Below, one piece after another: positions 18,046-27,186 of a stretch of DNA of 42,998 bases (its first letter is position 1; every line of letters starts with the position of its first letter). The notes beneath the pieces were generated by a model. That model saw only the letters and a program-made list of their open reading frames with translations, was not told where the DNA came from and did no database searches. Source of the stretch: Chloroflexota bacterium (GTDB lineage Bacteria; Chloroflexota; Anaerolineae; Aggregatilineales; Phototrophicaceae); contig JAPPMO010000069.1 of the NCBI GenBank assembly GCA_028873975.1, forward strand, positions 1 to 42,998, in the 5' to 3' direction. Position numbers and translations under genes: made by a program.

Positions 18046-19290
18046 GTGATGAAACGTCGATTCGCTAACGCTTCGCTAGGATGCCTGGGCCTGGTTGTCG
18101 CCTTGGTACTGTTGGAAATCATTATCCGAGTCGGCGGCGCTACAGACGCCGACGGTCAATTCTCCTTCCTGGGTTACACGCTCGAGCCCCACGTATTGCC
18201 GATAAATCGTCTTAAAGAGGGGATCGACGCTTATCTCCAAAACGTGGACACAGCGACTATTCTCTTCGACGCGCGGACCGGATGGGCTTATCGCCCGAAT
18301 TCGCTGCGCCATCAAGGCACGTTCACGGTCAATAGCGCAGGCATGCGCTCACAACGCGAGTTCAGCAAAGAACCACTCCCCAACACCCTGCGTATCGCCG
18401 CCTTTGGCGATTCCTTTACCGCGGGGGACGACGTCAATGATGCGCAAGTATGGACCAATCAACTCGAGCTAAACTTAATCGAGCAAGGCATTCGCGCGGA
18501 AGTGCTGAACTTCGGCGTTGGCGGTTACGATATGGGCCAAGCACTCCTGCGCTGGCGAGCCATCGGTCAGAAGTTTCAGCCCGATATCGTCATCTTTGGC
18601 TTTCAGTCGGAAAACCTCGACCGCAATGTAAATGTGTTTCGGATTCTTTACATACACGGACCCAGCATCCCCTTTTCCAAGCCGCGGTTTATCATCAGCG
18701 ACGGCAAGCTGGAACTAATAAACCTGCCTGCTTTGCCGCCCGAGCGGATGGTCGCCACATTCGAAGCCTTCTCCAATCACCCCTTGGCGGCTTACGAAGA
18801 CTATTATCGCAGTCGGGACGTTGTCTCGAAATGGTGGCTGAGCAGCCGACTGGGCGCATTCATCTACGAAGTGACAAAAGCGCAAGAGAGGGCCAGCCAG
18901 GCCGACTATGGACCCGCTTCCGAACGGGGCATGCTGGGCAAAGCCATTGTAGATGCCTTCGCGGCCGATGTGGCTGAGCGCGCTGCGGATTTCTTCGTCG
19001 TACATCTTCCCTTGCCTCAACACATGGCGCATATCCACAATGGCGGACAGTCGCCTTACCGTTACTTGCTGGACTACCTGCGCGAGACCTATCGCTATAT
19101 CCCTTTCGACGAGTCGCTGGGACCGGAATACATGGATGAGAGCTATTGGGGACCGACCGGGCACTATGGCGCCGAGGTCGAGACGCTGCTGGGACAAACC
19201 GTCGCCCGGGCGCTCTCAGCTTGTATTGAAGAGCGAAGCTGCCGCCCCCAACGCTTTGATAATCCGGCGCAATTCGCCATCGACAAATGA
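18046..19290 (+). CDS. Membrane-anchored SGNH/GDSL-hydrolase-like protein
   Basis: A 414-residue protein with an N-terminal membrane anchor or signal segment (about 10-29, CLGLVVALVLLEIIIRV). The body has SGNH-type blocks: GDSF (121-124, nucleophile Ser), NFGVGGYDMGQ (155-165, block II Gly), FGFQSEN (184-190, in the place of the GxND block), and GPTGHYG near residue 380, where the His would complete the active site. Such proteins remove acyl or acetyl groups from surface carbohydrates or lipids outside the cytoplasm; substrate unknown. Translation can begin at GTG 18046 or ATG 18049; ACAGG is at 18035-18039. It stands alone between the EF-G-like and glyA-gcvT genes. Confidence 0.72.
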   Translation: MMKRRFANASLGCLGLVVALVLLEIIIRVGGATDADGQFSFLGYTLEPHVLPINRLKEGIDAYLQNVDTATILFDARTGWAYRPNSLRHQGTFTVNSAGMRSQREFSKEPLPNTLRIAAFGDSFTAGDDVNDAQVWTNQLELNLIEQGIRAEVLNFGVGGYDMGQALLRWRAIGQKFQPDIVIFGFQSENLDRNVNVFRILYIHGPSIPFSKPRFIISDGKLELINLPALPPERMVATFEAFSNHPLAAYEDYYRSRDVVSKWWLSSRLGAFIYEVTKAQERASQADYGPASERGMLGKAIVDAFAADVAERAADFFVVHLPLPQHMAHIHNGGQSPYRYLLDYLRETYRYIPFDESLGPEYMDESYWGPTGHYGAEVETLLGQTVARALSACIEERSCRPQRFDNPAQFAIDK

Positions 19291-19403
19291 AGCGTGAAAG
19301 TCGCATAAGCGGCTGACGCTTGATCCCGATTCCGTATAGTACCGCCCCGACGCACATGATAGAATCGCAGCCACTGAAGGACGAGCGAGGCGCTGCATCA
19401 CCC

Positions 19404-22400
19404 ATGCCAAATCACGATTTTCTGTTTCGCGGAGATATCGAGGGATTAGATCCGGAGGTAGCCGAGCTGATTCGCCACGAGACGGCGCGCCAGCAGCAGA
19501 AATTGATCTTGATCCCGTCAGAAAGTACGGCGCCCTTCGCCGTTCGTCACGCCCTGAGTTCTTCCTTCCATAATATCTATGCGGAAGGGTATCCCCTCGA
19601 AAAGACGCGCGGCATGAGCCAAGAGGAGATTCTCGACTACGGCGAACGCTTGCCGGAGTTTCGCCGGGACGCGGACCAGCGCTATTACAAAGGCACTGAA
19701 TACGCCAATATCTTGGAGTCCCTGGCGCGGCGGCGGGCGGCGGAAGTCTTCGCCGCCAACGGTTTGAAGCCCGAAGAGCTCTACGTCAACGTGCAGCCGC
19801 TTTCCGGCGCGCCCGCCAATAACGCGGTATATACAGCGCTGCTTGATGTCGGCGATACTGTGATGGGCATGGATCTGATCATGGGCGGTCACCTGACGCA
19901 CGGCAGCCCGGTCAACCGCAGCGGCAAATATTACAACATCGTCAGTTACACCATCAATGAGGAGACCGAAGTTCTCGATTACGATCAGATGATGGACCTG
20001 GCGCGGGAACACAAACCTCGCCTGATAATCGGCGGCTTCAGCAGTTATCCCTTCGCCCCCGACTGGCAGGCTTATCGCAAGATCGCTGACGAGGTTGGCG
20101 CCTATCTGCTGGCGGATGTGGCGCATGTCGCCGGCTTGATCGCCGCGGGCTTTTACCCGAACCCAGTGGGCATCGCCGACGTGGTCAGTTTTACCACCCA
20201 CAAGACTTTGAACGGTCCGCGCGGCGCCGTGCTAATCACGCATCGCAAGCCATTGTCAAACCTGATTGATCGCGCTGTATTCCCTGGCGAGCAAGGCGGA
20301 CCGCATATCAATGCCATGGCCGCGCTCGCGGTCGCCCTGCGTTTGGCGCAAAGCGAGCAGTTCCAGCAACTGCAGCGGCAGACCGTGGTCAATGCCAAGC
20401 GCCTGGCGGACAAGCTGAAGTCGCGCGGCTTTCGTTTGCCGCACGACGGCACCGATACCCACTTGATGGTGCTGGATTGCAGTTCCGTCGTCGGTCCGGA
20501 CGGTACGCGATTGAGCGGTGACATGGCTGCGCGCGTCTTGGACCTGGCTGGCATCGTCACCAACCGCCAGACTATTCCCGGCGATACCTCCGCCTTGCGC
20601 CCCACTGGCATCCGCCTCGGGACGCCATGGGTAACCCAGCGCGGAATGAAAGAGGCGGAGATCAACCTGCTAGGCGACATCATCGCCGATGTCTTGAGAG
20701 CCTGCATCCCATTCAGCCTGACCGGGCGCGTCCGGCCGCTGCCGCGCGCCAAAGTCGATTTCGATATCCTGCAATCCGCCAAGGTAAAAACGCGCGACCT
20801 GGCCGAGAGCATCGGCATCGACAATATGGCGAAAGCTGATGATTACCCGCACTTCTATTACCCCGCCGCCGAAGGCGAGGACAGTTGCCTTGAAATAAGC
20901 GTGGGGGGCGAGGCGGCCAAGGACTTCCTGCACATCGCCTTGACCGGCGACGTAGAAGCGCTGAAAGACGGCGAAAGCCAAGCGACGAATATCCTGGAAA
21001 TGGACGGATCGACCATGGCCAGCGGCATGGTAGCCCGATTCTCGGCCACTGAATATCGTCTTACGTTAGCGGGACGCGCCAGGCGAGCCGTCGCCTGGCT
21101 GCGTAGTTTGAGCGACGGCTACGTTCTCTTTGATGAAAGCGACATCCACGCCAAACTGCCGGGACCCGTAACCGTCGGCGTTATCGGCGCGGCCGAGCCG
21201 TCCATGTTGGCTGGCACAGCCGGCTACGCGCGCAAAGCATATTCTGTCGGCTGCAATGGCGAGCATTTCTATTCACCCGCGTCCGAAGCGTTGCCAAAAT
21301 TCGAGCCTGAGATTGCCGCAGTCGATATGCTTCTGGAAACGCCTCTGCATAGTTTGCATATCGAGTTGGGCGCAAAAATGGCGCCTTTCGCCGGTTACGA
21401 TATGCCGCTCTGGTACAAGTCTGTCAGCGACGAGCATGCGGCTGTACGCAAAGACGCCGGCATCTTCGACGTGGCGCACATGGGCGTCTTTGACGTCAAG
21501 GGCTGCGGCGCCGAGTTATTCCTCGATACGGTGACGACAAATGATGTCAAGCGACTGAAAGTGGGGGCTTCGCACTATACCTATTTTCTCGATGTCGACG
21601 GCATTCCGCTGGACGACCTGATGATCTACCGCCTGTCAGCGGATCATTTCCTGGTGGTAGTCAATGCCTCCAACAATGACAAGAACTGGCAGTGGCTGAA
21701 CGCGGTGATGGCCGGCGAGGTGATGATCGACCCAAGCGCCCCAACCCGCCGCATTGAAGGTGCGGGCCGTTTTGAGTTGCGCGATCTGCGCACCCGTCAA
21801 TGGGGGGAGGAGCGCCGTGTCGATATCGCCCTGCAGGGTCCCAAGAGTCGCGACTACTTGCTGCGGCTTGGAGGCAGCGACGCCGACCAAGCCCTGGTCA
21901 AGGGCTTGAAATGGGCTGGCGTGGCGCAGGTGACGCTCGGCGGCATGGACCTGATCCTGTCCCGGACTGGCTATACCGGCGAGCGCGTCGCCTACGAACT
22001 TTTTGCCCAGCCTGATCAAGCCGCGGAGCTTTTCCGCAAATTGGTCGACTTGGGCGTGACTCCCTGTGGCTTGGCGGCTCGCGACAGCCTGCGCACGGAG
22101 GCGGGTTTGCCCCTTTATGGATTCGAATTGTCCGGGGATCTCAACATGAACCCCGCCGATGCCGGGTTCGGCGCCTATGTCAAACTGTACAAGCCTTTCT
22201 TCATCGGCAAACGCGCCTTCATCGAGTACGAATCGCGGCGTGATGTTCAGCTCAGCCGCTTTCGGATGGACAACAAGGGAACGCGCCCGGCGCACAACGG
22301 CGATCCCATTGTCAATGCCCGCGGGCGCGTCGTCGGCGTCGTGACCAGTTGCAACATCGATTCCGAGGGTTTTCAACTGGGACAAGCCCTGATGGGTAAA

Positions 22401-22547
22401 GAATTCCGCAAGCCTGGGACCAAGCTTTCCGTCTTCGCGGGTTCCGCCCGAGCCAAGGTCGCCAATCTGGGCAATCTGTCCATTGGCAAGCGCGTCCCCA
22501 TTCCGGAGCCGGTGACGATACTCTTCCGCTTCCCGAAGCGCAAATAG
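19404..22547 (+). CDS. Serine hydroxymethyltransferase fused to glycine cleavage T protein
   Basis: A 1047-residue bifunctional protein. Residues 1-440 are SHMT (serine + THF to glycine + methylene-THF): LIPSESTAPFAV, YAEGYP, PLSGAPANNAVY, LADVAHVAGLIAAG, and PLP-lysine Lys267 in SFTTHKTLNGPRG; about 25 residues are inserted after YAEGYP. Residues about 645-1040 are GcvT aminomethyltransferase: PFAGYDMPLWY, FDVAHMG, SRTGYTGE, RTEAGLPLYG, VTSC. Between them, about 490-600 resembles a decayed copy of the GcvT N-terminal fold. Fusion would couple release and use of methylene-THF. I chose ATG 19404 for family fit; ATG 19356 and TTG 19320 are in frame. It converges on the AEC gene 13 bases away and is separate from the gcvH operon. 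Confidence 0.93.
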   Translation: MPNHDFLFRGDIEGLDPEVAELIRHETARQQQKLILIPSESTAPFAVRHALSSSFHNIYAEGYPLEKTRGMSQEEILDYGERLPEFRRDADQRYYKGTEYANILESLARRRAAEVFAANGLKPEELYVNVQPLSGAPANNAVYTALLDVGDTVMGMDLIMGGHLTHGSPVNRSGKYYNIVSYTINEETEVLDYDQMMDLAREHKPRLIIGGFSSYPFAPDWQAYRKIADEVGAYLLADVAHVAGLIAAGFYPNPVGIADVVSFTTHKTLNGPRGAVLITHRKPLSNLIDRAVFPGEQGGPHINAMAALAVALRLAQSEQFQQLQRQTVVNAKRLADKLKSRGFRLPHDGTDTHLMVLDCSSVVGPDGTRLSGDMAARVLDLAGIVTNRQTIPGDTSALRPTGIRLGTPWVTQRGMKEAEINLLGDIIADVLRACIPFSLTGRVRPLPRAKVDFDILQSAKVKTRDLAESIGIDNMAKADDYPHFYYPAAEGEDSCLEISVGGEAAKDFLHIALTGDVEALKDGESQATNILEMDGSTMASGMVARFSATEYRLTLAGRARRAVAWLRSLSDGYVLFDESDIHAKLPGPVTVGVIGAAEPSMLAGTAGYARKAYSVGCNGEHFYSPASEALPKFEPEIAAVDMLLETPLHSLHIELGAKMAPFAGYDMPLWYKSVSDEHAAVRKDAGIFDVAHMGVFDVKGCGAELFLDTVTTNDVKRLKVGASHYTYFLDVDGIPLDDLMIYRLSADHFLVVVNASNNDKNWQWLNAVMAGEVMIDPSAPTRRIEGAGRFELRDLRTRQWGEERRVDIALQGPKSRDYLLRLGGSDADQALVKGLKWAGVAQVTLGGMDLILSRTGYTGERVAYELFAQPDQAAELFRKLVDLGVTPCGLAARDSLRTEAGLPLYGFELSGDLNMNPADAGFGAYVKLYKPFFIGKRAFIEYESRRDVQLSRFRMDNKGTRPAHNGDPIVNARGRVVGVVTSCNIDSEGFQLGQALMGKEFRKPGTKLSVFAGSARAKVANLGNLSIGKRVPIPEPVTILFRFPKRK

Positions 22548-22560
22548 CGCGTCCGCAACT

Positions 22561-23484
22561 TCAGATTACGCCGTTTTGCAGCAAATAGATTAACAGCGAC
22601 AAGGTGAAGGGGCAAATAAAGGAACTTGTCAGGATGATGCTCAGCGCAAGATCGCGGTCGGTGTCAAACTCTGTCGCCAGCACAATCGTCATCACCGCGG
22701 TCGGCATCCCAGCTTGGGTGATGAAAGCCAAGCGCGCAGCCCCGCTCAAGTCCAACAGCGACGCAAATACGATTGCCACTGCCGGCGCCAGCAGCAGGCG
22801 TACCGCCGCGCTGAACGCGACCAGCGGCGGTCGCTTCAACTCCCCGAATCCCCCAAGTTGCAAGCCAAGCAAGACCAACATCATCGGTATGGCTGCATCC
22901 GCCAGCAATTGCGACGTCCGCGCGGCGGCCGGCGGCAACTCCGTGATGCCGATGCCCTTGAGCGCAAAAACCAGAACCAGCGCATAGACCGACGGCGTCC
23001 GCAGCACATTGGCAAGCGACTGTAGTACCGACGCTTTGCCGTTGGAAGAAATGTAAACGCCCAGGGTATAGCCCGTTGTCGTTCCCGCCACGAATATGAT
23101 CGCGGCATAACTCAGCGCCTCGGCGCCAAAGGCGAAACTGACTATCGAGAGGCCGAAGTTGCCGCCGTTGAAGGCGAATGTGGACACCAGGGTCGCGGCT
23201 TTTTCCGAGGCTTCGATCTTTCGCCAGCGCAGAGCCAGCAGGGAGACGCCGGCAATCGTCCACAGCAGCAGCAAGGTACCGCCGTAGACGCGGAGGAAAT
23301 CGGCGCCGCTGATGTCGCGCGTGTAGAGGGCGTTGAAGATCAAAGCCGGCGAGAAGACGTTGTACATCATGCGCGATATCATGCCCGCGTCGACAGCGAA
23401 GCGCCGGCGCAGGAAGAAGCCAACCCCGGCGATTGCCAGCACGGGAATCATGTTGTCGATGAATATGTTGATCAGTTCTTGCAC
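22561..23484 (-). CDS. AEC-family (auxin efflux carrier-like) permease
   Basis: The 307-residue hydrophobic protein has about ten transmembrane helices with the AEC/BART layout: two five-helix halves, the first opening with FIDNMIPVLAIAGVGFFLRRRF and containing NVFSPALIFNAL, FAFNGGNFGLSIVSFAFG (the broken-helix region), the second DAAIPMMLVLLGLQLGG and QAGMPTAVMTIVLATEF. Such carriers move organic acids or amino-acid-like anions; the substrate is unknown. The start is GTG at 23484 without a good ribosome binding site. A promoter candidate lies at 23524-23552. It sits between the two halves of the glycine cleavage genes, so a link to glycine or one-carbon metabolites is possible but only positional. 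Confidence 0.88.
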   Translation of the reverse strand: MQELINIFIDNMIPVLAIAGVGFFLRRRFAVDAGMISRMMYNVFSPALIFNALYTRDISGADFLRVYGGTLLLLWTIAGVSLLALRWRKIEASEKAATLVSTFAFNGGNFGLSIVSFAFGAEALSYAAIIFVAGTTTGYTLGVYISSNGKASVLQSLANVLRTPSVYALVLVFALKGIGITELPPAAARTSQLLADAAIPMMLVLLGLQLGGFGELKRPPLVAFSAAVRLLLAPAVAIVFASLLDLSGAARLAFITQAGMPTAVMTIVLATEFDTDRDLALSIILTSSFICPFTLSLLIYLLQNGVI

Positions 23485-23523
23485 ACTGAGGCCGTCGGCG
23501 AATTGCTTTTCAGCTCGACAGTC

Positions 23524-23552
23524 ATCATATATTCGCCGCCCGTCTCGCTCAA
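23524..23552 (-). promoter_or_regulatory. Candidate promoter for the AEC permease gene
   Basis: On the minus strand TTGAGC (23552-23547) and TATGAT (23529-23524) have a 17-bp spacer, 40 bases before the GTG start at 23484. Consensus match only. Confidence 0.5.
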
Positions 23553-23662
23553 GCCTTTAGCCGATGAATTCCCCGCAAACAGACACAATGAAGCGACTCG
23601 CCGAGCCGCCCCGATATGCTAACCGCTTCGATAACTCGTTTAGCGCATTGAGCGCTATGGTC

Positions 23663-25153
23663 TCAATCCCCCGCCGCTGGCAGCGCCGGCGCGCAACACA
23701 GAATCAACTCCTTGACCGCGCGCACCTCATCCAAGCGCCGGACCGGCGCTGTATGCGGCGCGTTGAGCAGCAGTTCCGGCTGCGTCCGGGCTTCTTCGGC
23801 GATGCTCTCCATCGCCTCGACGAAAGCGTCAAGGTCTTCCTTAACCTCGGTCTCGGTGGGCTCAATTAGAAGGGCTTCCGGCACGATCAAGGGGAAATAG
23901 TTGGTCGGCGGATGAAAGCCGTAATCCATCAAACGCTTGGAAATATCCAGGGCGTGCACCTCTTCGACATCATCGAAATGACCCTCCAGGACAAATTCGT
24001 GCCCGCAGTAGCGCGGGTATGGCAGTTTGTAAGTCTTCATCAGTTTCGCGCGCAGGTAATTGGCGTTGAGCACGGCGTAGCGCGTGACATCGCGGATGCC
24101 AGTATCGCCGTAGACGCGGATGTAGGCGAAGGCGCGCAAGTGCATGCCGAAATTGCCCTGGAAGGCTTTGATGCGGCCGATGCTCTTTTCCGGCATGACG
24201 TATCCGTAGAGCGGCGCGCCGGAATCATCTTCTCCTTCGATGATATCAACAACCGGACCCGGCAGATAATCCTTGAGCTTGTCGTTGACCCCGACTGCCC
24301 CGCTGCCAGGGCCGCCACCGCCGTGCGGCGTGGAAAAGGTCTTGTGCAGATTGTAGTGCATGACGTCGAAGTCGAGCTCGCCCGGTTTGACCACCGCCAT
24401 CAGCGCATTCATATTGGCGCCGTCCATGTACATCAGTCCGCCCGCCTCATGTACGATATCGATGACATCGTGAATCGTCGATTCGAAGAGCCCCAGCGTG
24501 CTCGGCACTGTGATCATCATCCCGGCGATTTGATCGCGCAGTTCACCCTGGCAGGCTGCGCGCAGGGAATCCAAATCGACGTTGCCCTGATCATTGGACG
24601 GCAATTCGCGCACGCGCATGCCGGCCATGGTCACCGTCGCCGGATTGGTGCCATGGGCGCTATTGGGCACCAGAATGATGTCGCGCTGACCTTCTCCCCG
24701 GTCGAGGTGATAGTTGCGGATCATCAGTATGCCTGCGAATTCGCCCTGCGCGCCGGCGGCCGGCGTCAAGCTGACCGCTTCAAAACCGCTGATTTCGCCC
24801 AGCCAGCGCTGCAACTGGTACATCAAATGAAGGGCGCCTTGCGCGCCCGCCTCTTCGATCAGCGGGTGCAATTGCGCGAAGCCGGGCAGGCGCGCCGCGT
24901 CTTCGTTGACTTTCGGGTTGTACTTCATCGTGCAAGAGCCAAGTGGGTAGAAGCCCTTGTCAATCGAAAAATTGAGCTGGCTCAATTTGACAAAATGCCG
25001 CACCACCTGCAACTCGCCGACTTCCGGCAGCGGCAAGTCGTCGCGCAATAGTTCGGTCGGCAACTCAGCTTCCGGCACATCGGGCTCCGGCAGGTTGACG
25101 CCGATTCGGCCAGGGGCGCCGATATCATAAATCAGTGGCTGTAACCCATCCAT
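23663..25153 (-). CDS. gcvPB: Glycine dehydrogenase (decarboxylating) subunit 2
   Basis: GcvPB is the PLP-carrying half of the two-subunit P protein, which decarboxylates glycine and passes the aminomethyl group to lipoyl-GcvH. The 496-residue product has LGSCTMKYNPK (71-81), SAHGTNPATVTMAG (165-178), MDGANMNALM (243-252) and the PLP lysine Lys271 in YNLHKTFSTPHGGGGPG. The start overlaps the stop of gcvPA in an ATGA arrangement (25151-25155), so translation is probably coupled. The C-terminal end (about 30 residues after PELLLNAPHT) is slightly longer than usual and contains two adjacent Cys. It is the last gene of the riboswitch-controlled operon. Confidence 0.96.
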   Translation of the reverse strand: MDGLQPLIYDIGAPGRIGVNLPEPDVPEAELPTELLRDDLPLPEVGELQVVRHFVKLSQLNFSIDKGFYPLGSCTMKYNPKVNEDAARLPGFAQLHPLIEEAGAQGALHLMYQLQRWLGEISGFEAVSLTPAAGAQGEFAGILMIRNYHLDRGEGQRDIILVPNSAHGTNPATVTMAGMRVRELPSNDQGNVDLDSLRAACQGELRDQIAGMMITVPSTLGLFESTIHDVIDIVHEAGGLMYMDGANMNALMAVVKPGELDFDVMHYNLHKTFSTPHGGGGPGSGAVGVNDKLKDYLPGPVVDIIEGEDDSGAPLYGYVMPEKSIGRIKAFQGNFGMHLRAFAYIRVYGDTGIRDVTRYAVLNANYLRAKLMKTYKLPYPRYCGHEFVLEGHFDDVEEVHALDISKRLMDYGFHPPTNYFPLIVPEALLIEPTETEVKEDLDAFVEAMESIAEEARTQPELLLNAPHTAPVRRLDEVRAVKELILCCAPALPAAGD

Positions 25154-26487
25154 CAGCTTAATCCCCCCAGCACTTCGACCAGCCGGTCGATTTCATCTTT
25201 GCTATTGGTTTCCGTGACGCAAACCAGCATGTGATCCTCTAAATGGAAATAGTTCTGCCCCAAGTCGTACCCGCCGATGATGCCCTGCAGCAAGAGCGCT
25301 TGGTTGATTTCGGCAACCGGGCGCGGGCAGGACACGACAAATTCGTTGAAGAAGGTCTTGCTGGCATCAACCGCGTATCCACCCAACTGATTGATCCGGT
25401 CGGCGGCGTAATGCGCCTTGTGATAATTCAGCTCGCCGACCCGCCGCAAGCCATTCTTGCCCATCAGTGCCATATAGACCGAGGCTGAAAGCGCCATCAA
25501 GCCCTGATTGGTGCAAATATTGCTGGTGGCGCGTTCGCGCTTGATGTCTTGTTCGCGCGGGCGCAAGGTCATCACGAATGCGCGCTTGCCGTCGGCGTCG
25601 AGCGTTTCGCCGATGATGCGCCCGGCGATCTTGCGCACGTATTTCTGCCGAATGGCAAAATAACCCAGGTAGGGACCGCCATAACTGAGCGGGACGCCCA
25701 TCGGCTGTCCCTCCCCCACAACGATATCCGCGCCCAGCTCGCCCGGGCTGCGGAACAGCGAGAGCGCCATGGGATTGGCCACGATCACCAGCAAGGCGCC
25801 CACCTCGTGCACGGCATCGGCGAGCGCGGCGATATTGTCAATCTGCCCAAAGAAGTTGGGATACTGAATAGCCAGCATGGCCGTGTTTTCATCCAGCATT
25901 TCGACCAAATCAATGACATCGCCGCGTCCGCGATCGCCGATGATGCGGATATCGCGTCCCTGATGATAAGTTCGCACGACCTCACGGTATTGGGGGTGGA
26001 TCGCGTGGCTGAGGATGATCTTCCTGCGCTTGTGCCGGGTGATCTCCAAAGCGACTGTCACGGCTTCCGCCAAGCTGGTCGCGCCGTCATAGTGACTGGC
26101 ATTGGCGGCGTCCATGCCGGTTAAGGCGCACATCATGCTCTGGTATTCGTAGGTCGCTTGCAAGGTCCCTTGCGAGACCTCCGGCTGATATGGCGTGTAC
26201 GCGGTGTAAAACTCGCCGCGCAGCAAAATGTGATTGACCACGGATGGAATAAAATGGTGATAGGCGCCCGCGCCGCGGAAGATCGCATAATCCCCGGCGT
26301 GATCGTTCGCCTCGCTGATCGCCAGCATCGCGGAGGCGACTTCCATTTCGCTCATCGGCGGCGGCAATTCCAGGCGCGGGAAGCGATAAGCCGCCGGCAC
26401 AGCGTCAAAAAGATCGTCAATACTGCCAACACCGATCTCCGCCAGCATCTGCTCCGTCTCGAATGGGGTATGAGGAATGTAGCTCAC
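25153..26487 (-). CDS. gcvPA: Glycine dehydrogenase (decarboxylating) subunit 1
   Basis: The 444-residue protein is the non-PLP-lysine half of the P protein and forms an alpha2beta2 enzyme with GcvPB. It has the family opening YIPHTPFETEQMLAEIGV, the segment FRGAGAYHHFIPSVV, TAYTPYQPEVSQGTLQ, DGATSLAEA and LRPREQDIKRERATSNICTNQGL. The start is GTG at 26487, supported by AGGGGAG about seven bases upstream. It lies 74 bases after gcvH and overlaps gcvPB by one base in the stop/start ATGA. A 10-bp tandem (TCTCACTTGT twice, 26501-26520) lies in the intergenic gap. Regulation is by the glycine riboswitch upstream of gcvH. Confidence 0.96.
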   Translation of the reverse strand: MSYIPHTPFETEQMLAEIGVGSIDDLFDAVPAAYRFPRLELPPPMSEMEVASAMLAISEANDHAGDYAIFRGAGAYHHFIPSVVNHILLRGEFYTAYTPYQPEVSQGTLQATYEYQSMMCALTGMDAANASHYDGATSLAEAVTVALEITRHKRRKIILSHAIHPQYREVVRTYHQGRDIRIIGDRGRGDVIDLVEMLDENTAMLAIQYPNFFGQIDNIAALADAVHEVGALLVIVANPMALSLFRSPGELGADIVVGEGQPMGVPLSYGGPYLGYFAIRQKYVRKIAGRIIGETLDADGKRAFVMTLRPREQDIKRERATSNICTNQGLMALSASVYMALMGKNGLRRVGELNYHKAHYAADRINQLGGYAVDASKTFFNEFVVSCPRPVAEINQALLLQGIIGGYDLGQNYFHLEDHMLVCVTETNSKDEIDRLVEVLGGLS

Positions 26488-26561
26488 GTCTTGTCTCCCC
26501 TCTCACTTGTTCTCACTTGTTCTCGCTGCTAATGCCTGTGGACAAGATAGACCCTTCGGCA

Positions 26562-26954
26562 TCAACGACTGTCGCAATAGGCGTCGTATGCCGCCGCGTC
26601 CATCAGCGCTTGCAAAGCTGACAGATCCTCCGCGCGGATCTTCACCATCCAGCCCGCGCCAAAGGGATCAGCGTTGACAATCTCCGGAGAATCCTCCAGA
26701 GCCGCATTGACCTCGATGATCTCGCCATCAACCGCGCTGTACAGCTCGGAGGCCGCCTTGACGGATTCCACTTCGCCAAAAGAGTCGCCCGCGTCAATGC
26801 TATCGCCCGGGTCCCTAAACTCGACGTAGACGATATCGTTGAGTTGATCCTGCGCGTAGTCGGTTATGCCGATGGTCACGACATCTCCGTCAACGGCAAA
26901 CCACTCATCTGTCTCGGCGTATCTTAATTCCGCGGGAACTTTCCATTCGCCCAT
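26562..26954 (-). CDS. gcvH: Glycine cleavage system H protein
   Basis: GcvH carries the lipoyl-bound aminomethyl intermediate between the P, T and L proteins. The 130-residue product has LRYAETDEWF, IGITDYAQDQLNDIVYVE, and the lipoylation motif GEVESVKAASELYSAVDGEI with lipoyl Lys66, then the typical NPxxxG-like end NADPFGAGWMVKI. AAGGAGG stands six bases before the ATG at 26954, deciding the start over an upstream in-frame extension that would read through the riboswitch terminator. It is the first gene of gcvH-gcvPA-gcvPB. The last residues (AAAYDAYCDSR) are a little divergent. Confidence 0.97.
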   Translation of the reverse strand: MGEWKVPAELRYAETDEWFAVDGDVVTIGITDYAQDQLNDIVYVEFRDPGDSIDAGDSFGEVESVKAASELYSAVDGEIIEVNAALEDSPEIVNADPFGAGWMVKIRAEDLSALQALMDAAAYDAYCDSR

Positions 26955-26982
26955 TGTCGGCCTCCTTCTGCCATGCGCAAAC

Positions 26983-27014
26983 AAAAAAGGCGCACCTCTT
27001 GCCGAGACTGCGCC
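26983..27014 (-). terminator. Intrinsic terminator, expression platform of the glycine riboswitch
   Basis: On the minus strand GGCGCA (27014-27009) pairs with TGCGCC (26994-26989), followed by six T residues (26988-26983), 29 bases before the gcvH ATG. A leader terminator in this place is the expected off-state when glycine is scarce. Confidence 0.88.
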
Positions 27015-27045
27015 CTGTCGGTCAAATACCTTCAGAGATCTTGAA

Positions 27046-27140
27046 CCCAAGAATCCTTTTGCCTGAGAGTTTCACGCAGGCTGGCAATCCTGTCGCTTGC
27101 CCCTTCGGCGTTTCGTCCCTCGACGAAATCTCTCTTCTTT
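27046..27140 (-). ncRNA. Glycine riboswitch, single aptamer
   Basis: The minus strand contains the two conserved glycine-aptamer signatures: CGCCGAAGGGGCAA (27110-27097) and CTCTCAGGCAAAAGGA (27069-27054). Flanking AAGAAGAGAG and GGATTCTT can close the P1 stem, and the GAGGGACGAAA segment with ACGAAATC gives the intervening hairpin. Only one aptamer is visible; the sequence between it and the terminator is too short for a second. It lies directly upstream of gcvH. Known glycine riboswitches of this kind switch the glycine cleavage operon on when glycine is abundant. Confidence 0.93.
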
Positions 27141-27186
27141 AGGTATGGTCATTGTAGCGCGATTGGCGTCGCGCTGCAATGCAGGC

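Noticed and set aside
23912..25051. Long plus-strand open frame opposite gcvPB
   Set aside because: It lies entirely antisense to a well-conserved gene, is His/Arg-rich without domain motifs, and is explained by high GC content.
26501..26520. Tandem TCTCACTTGT in the gcvH-gcvPA gap
   Set aside because: Only two units; it overlaps the pyrimidine complement of the gcvPA ribosome binding site and is probably a minor slippage event.
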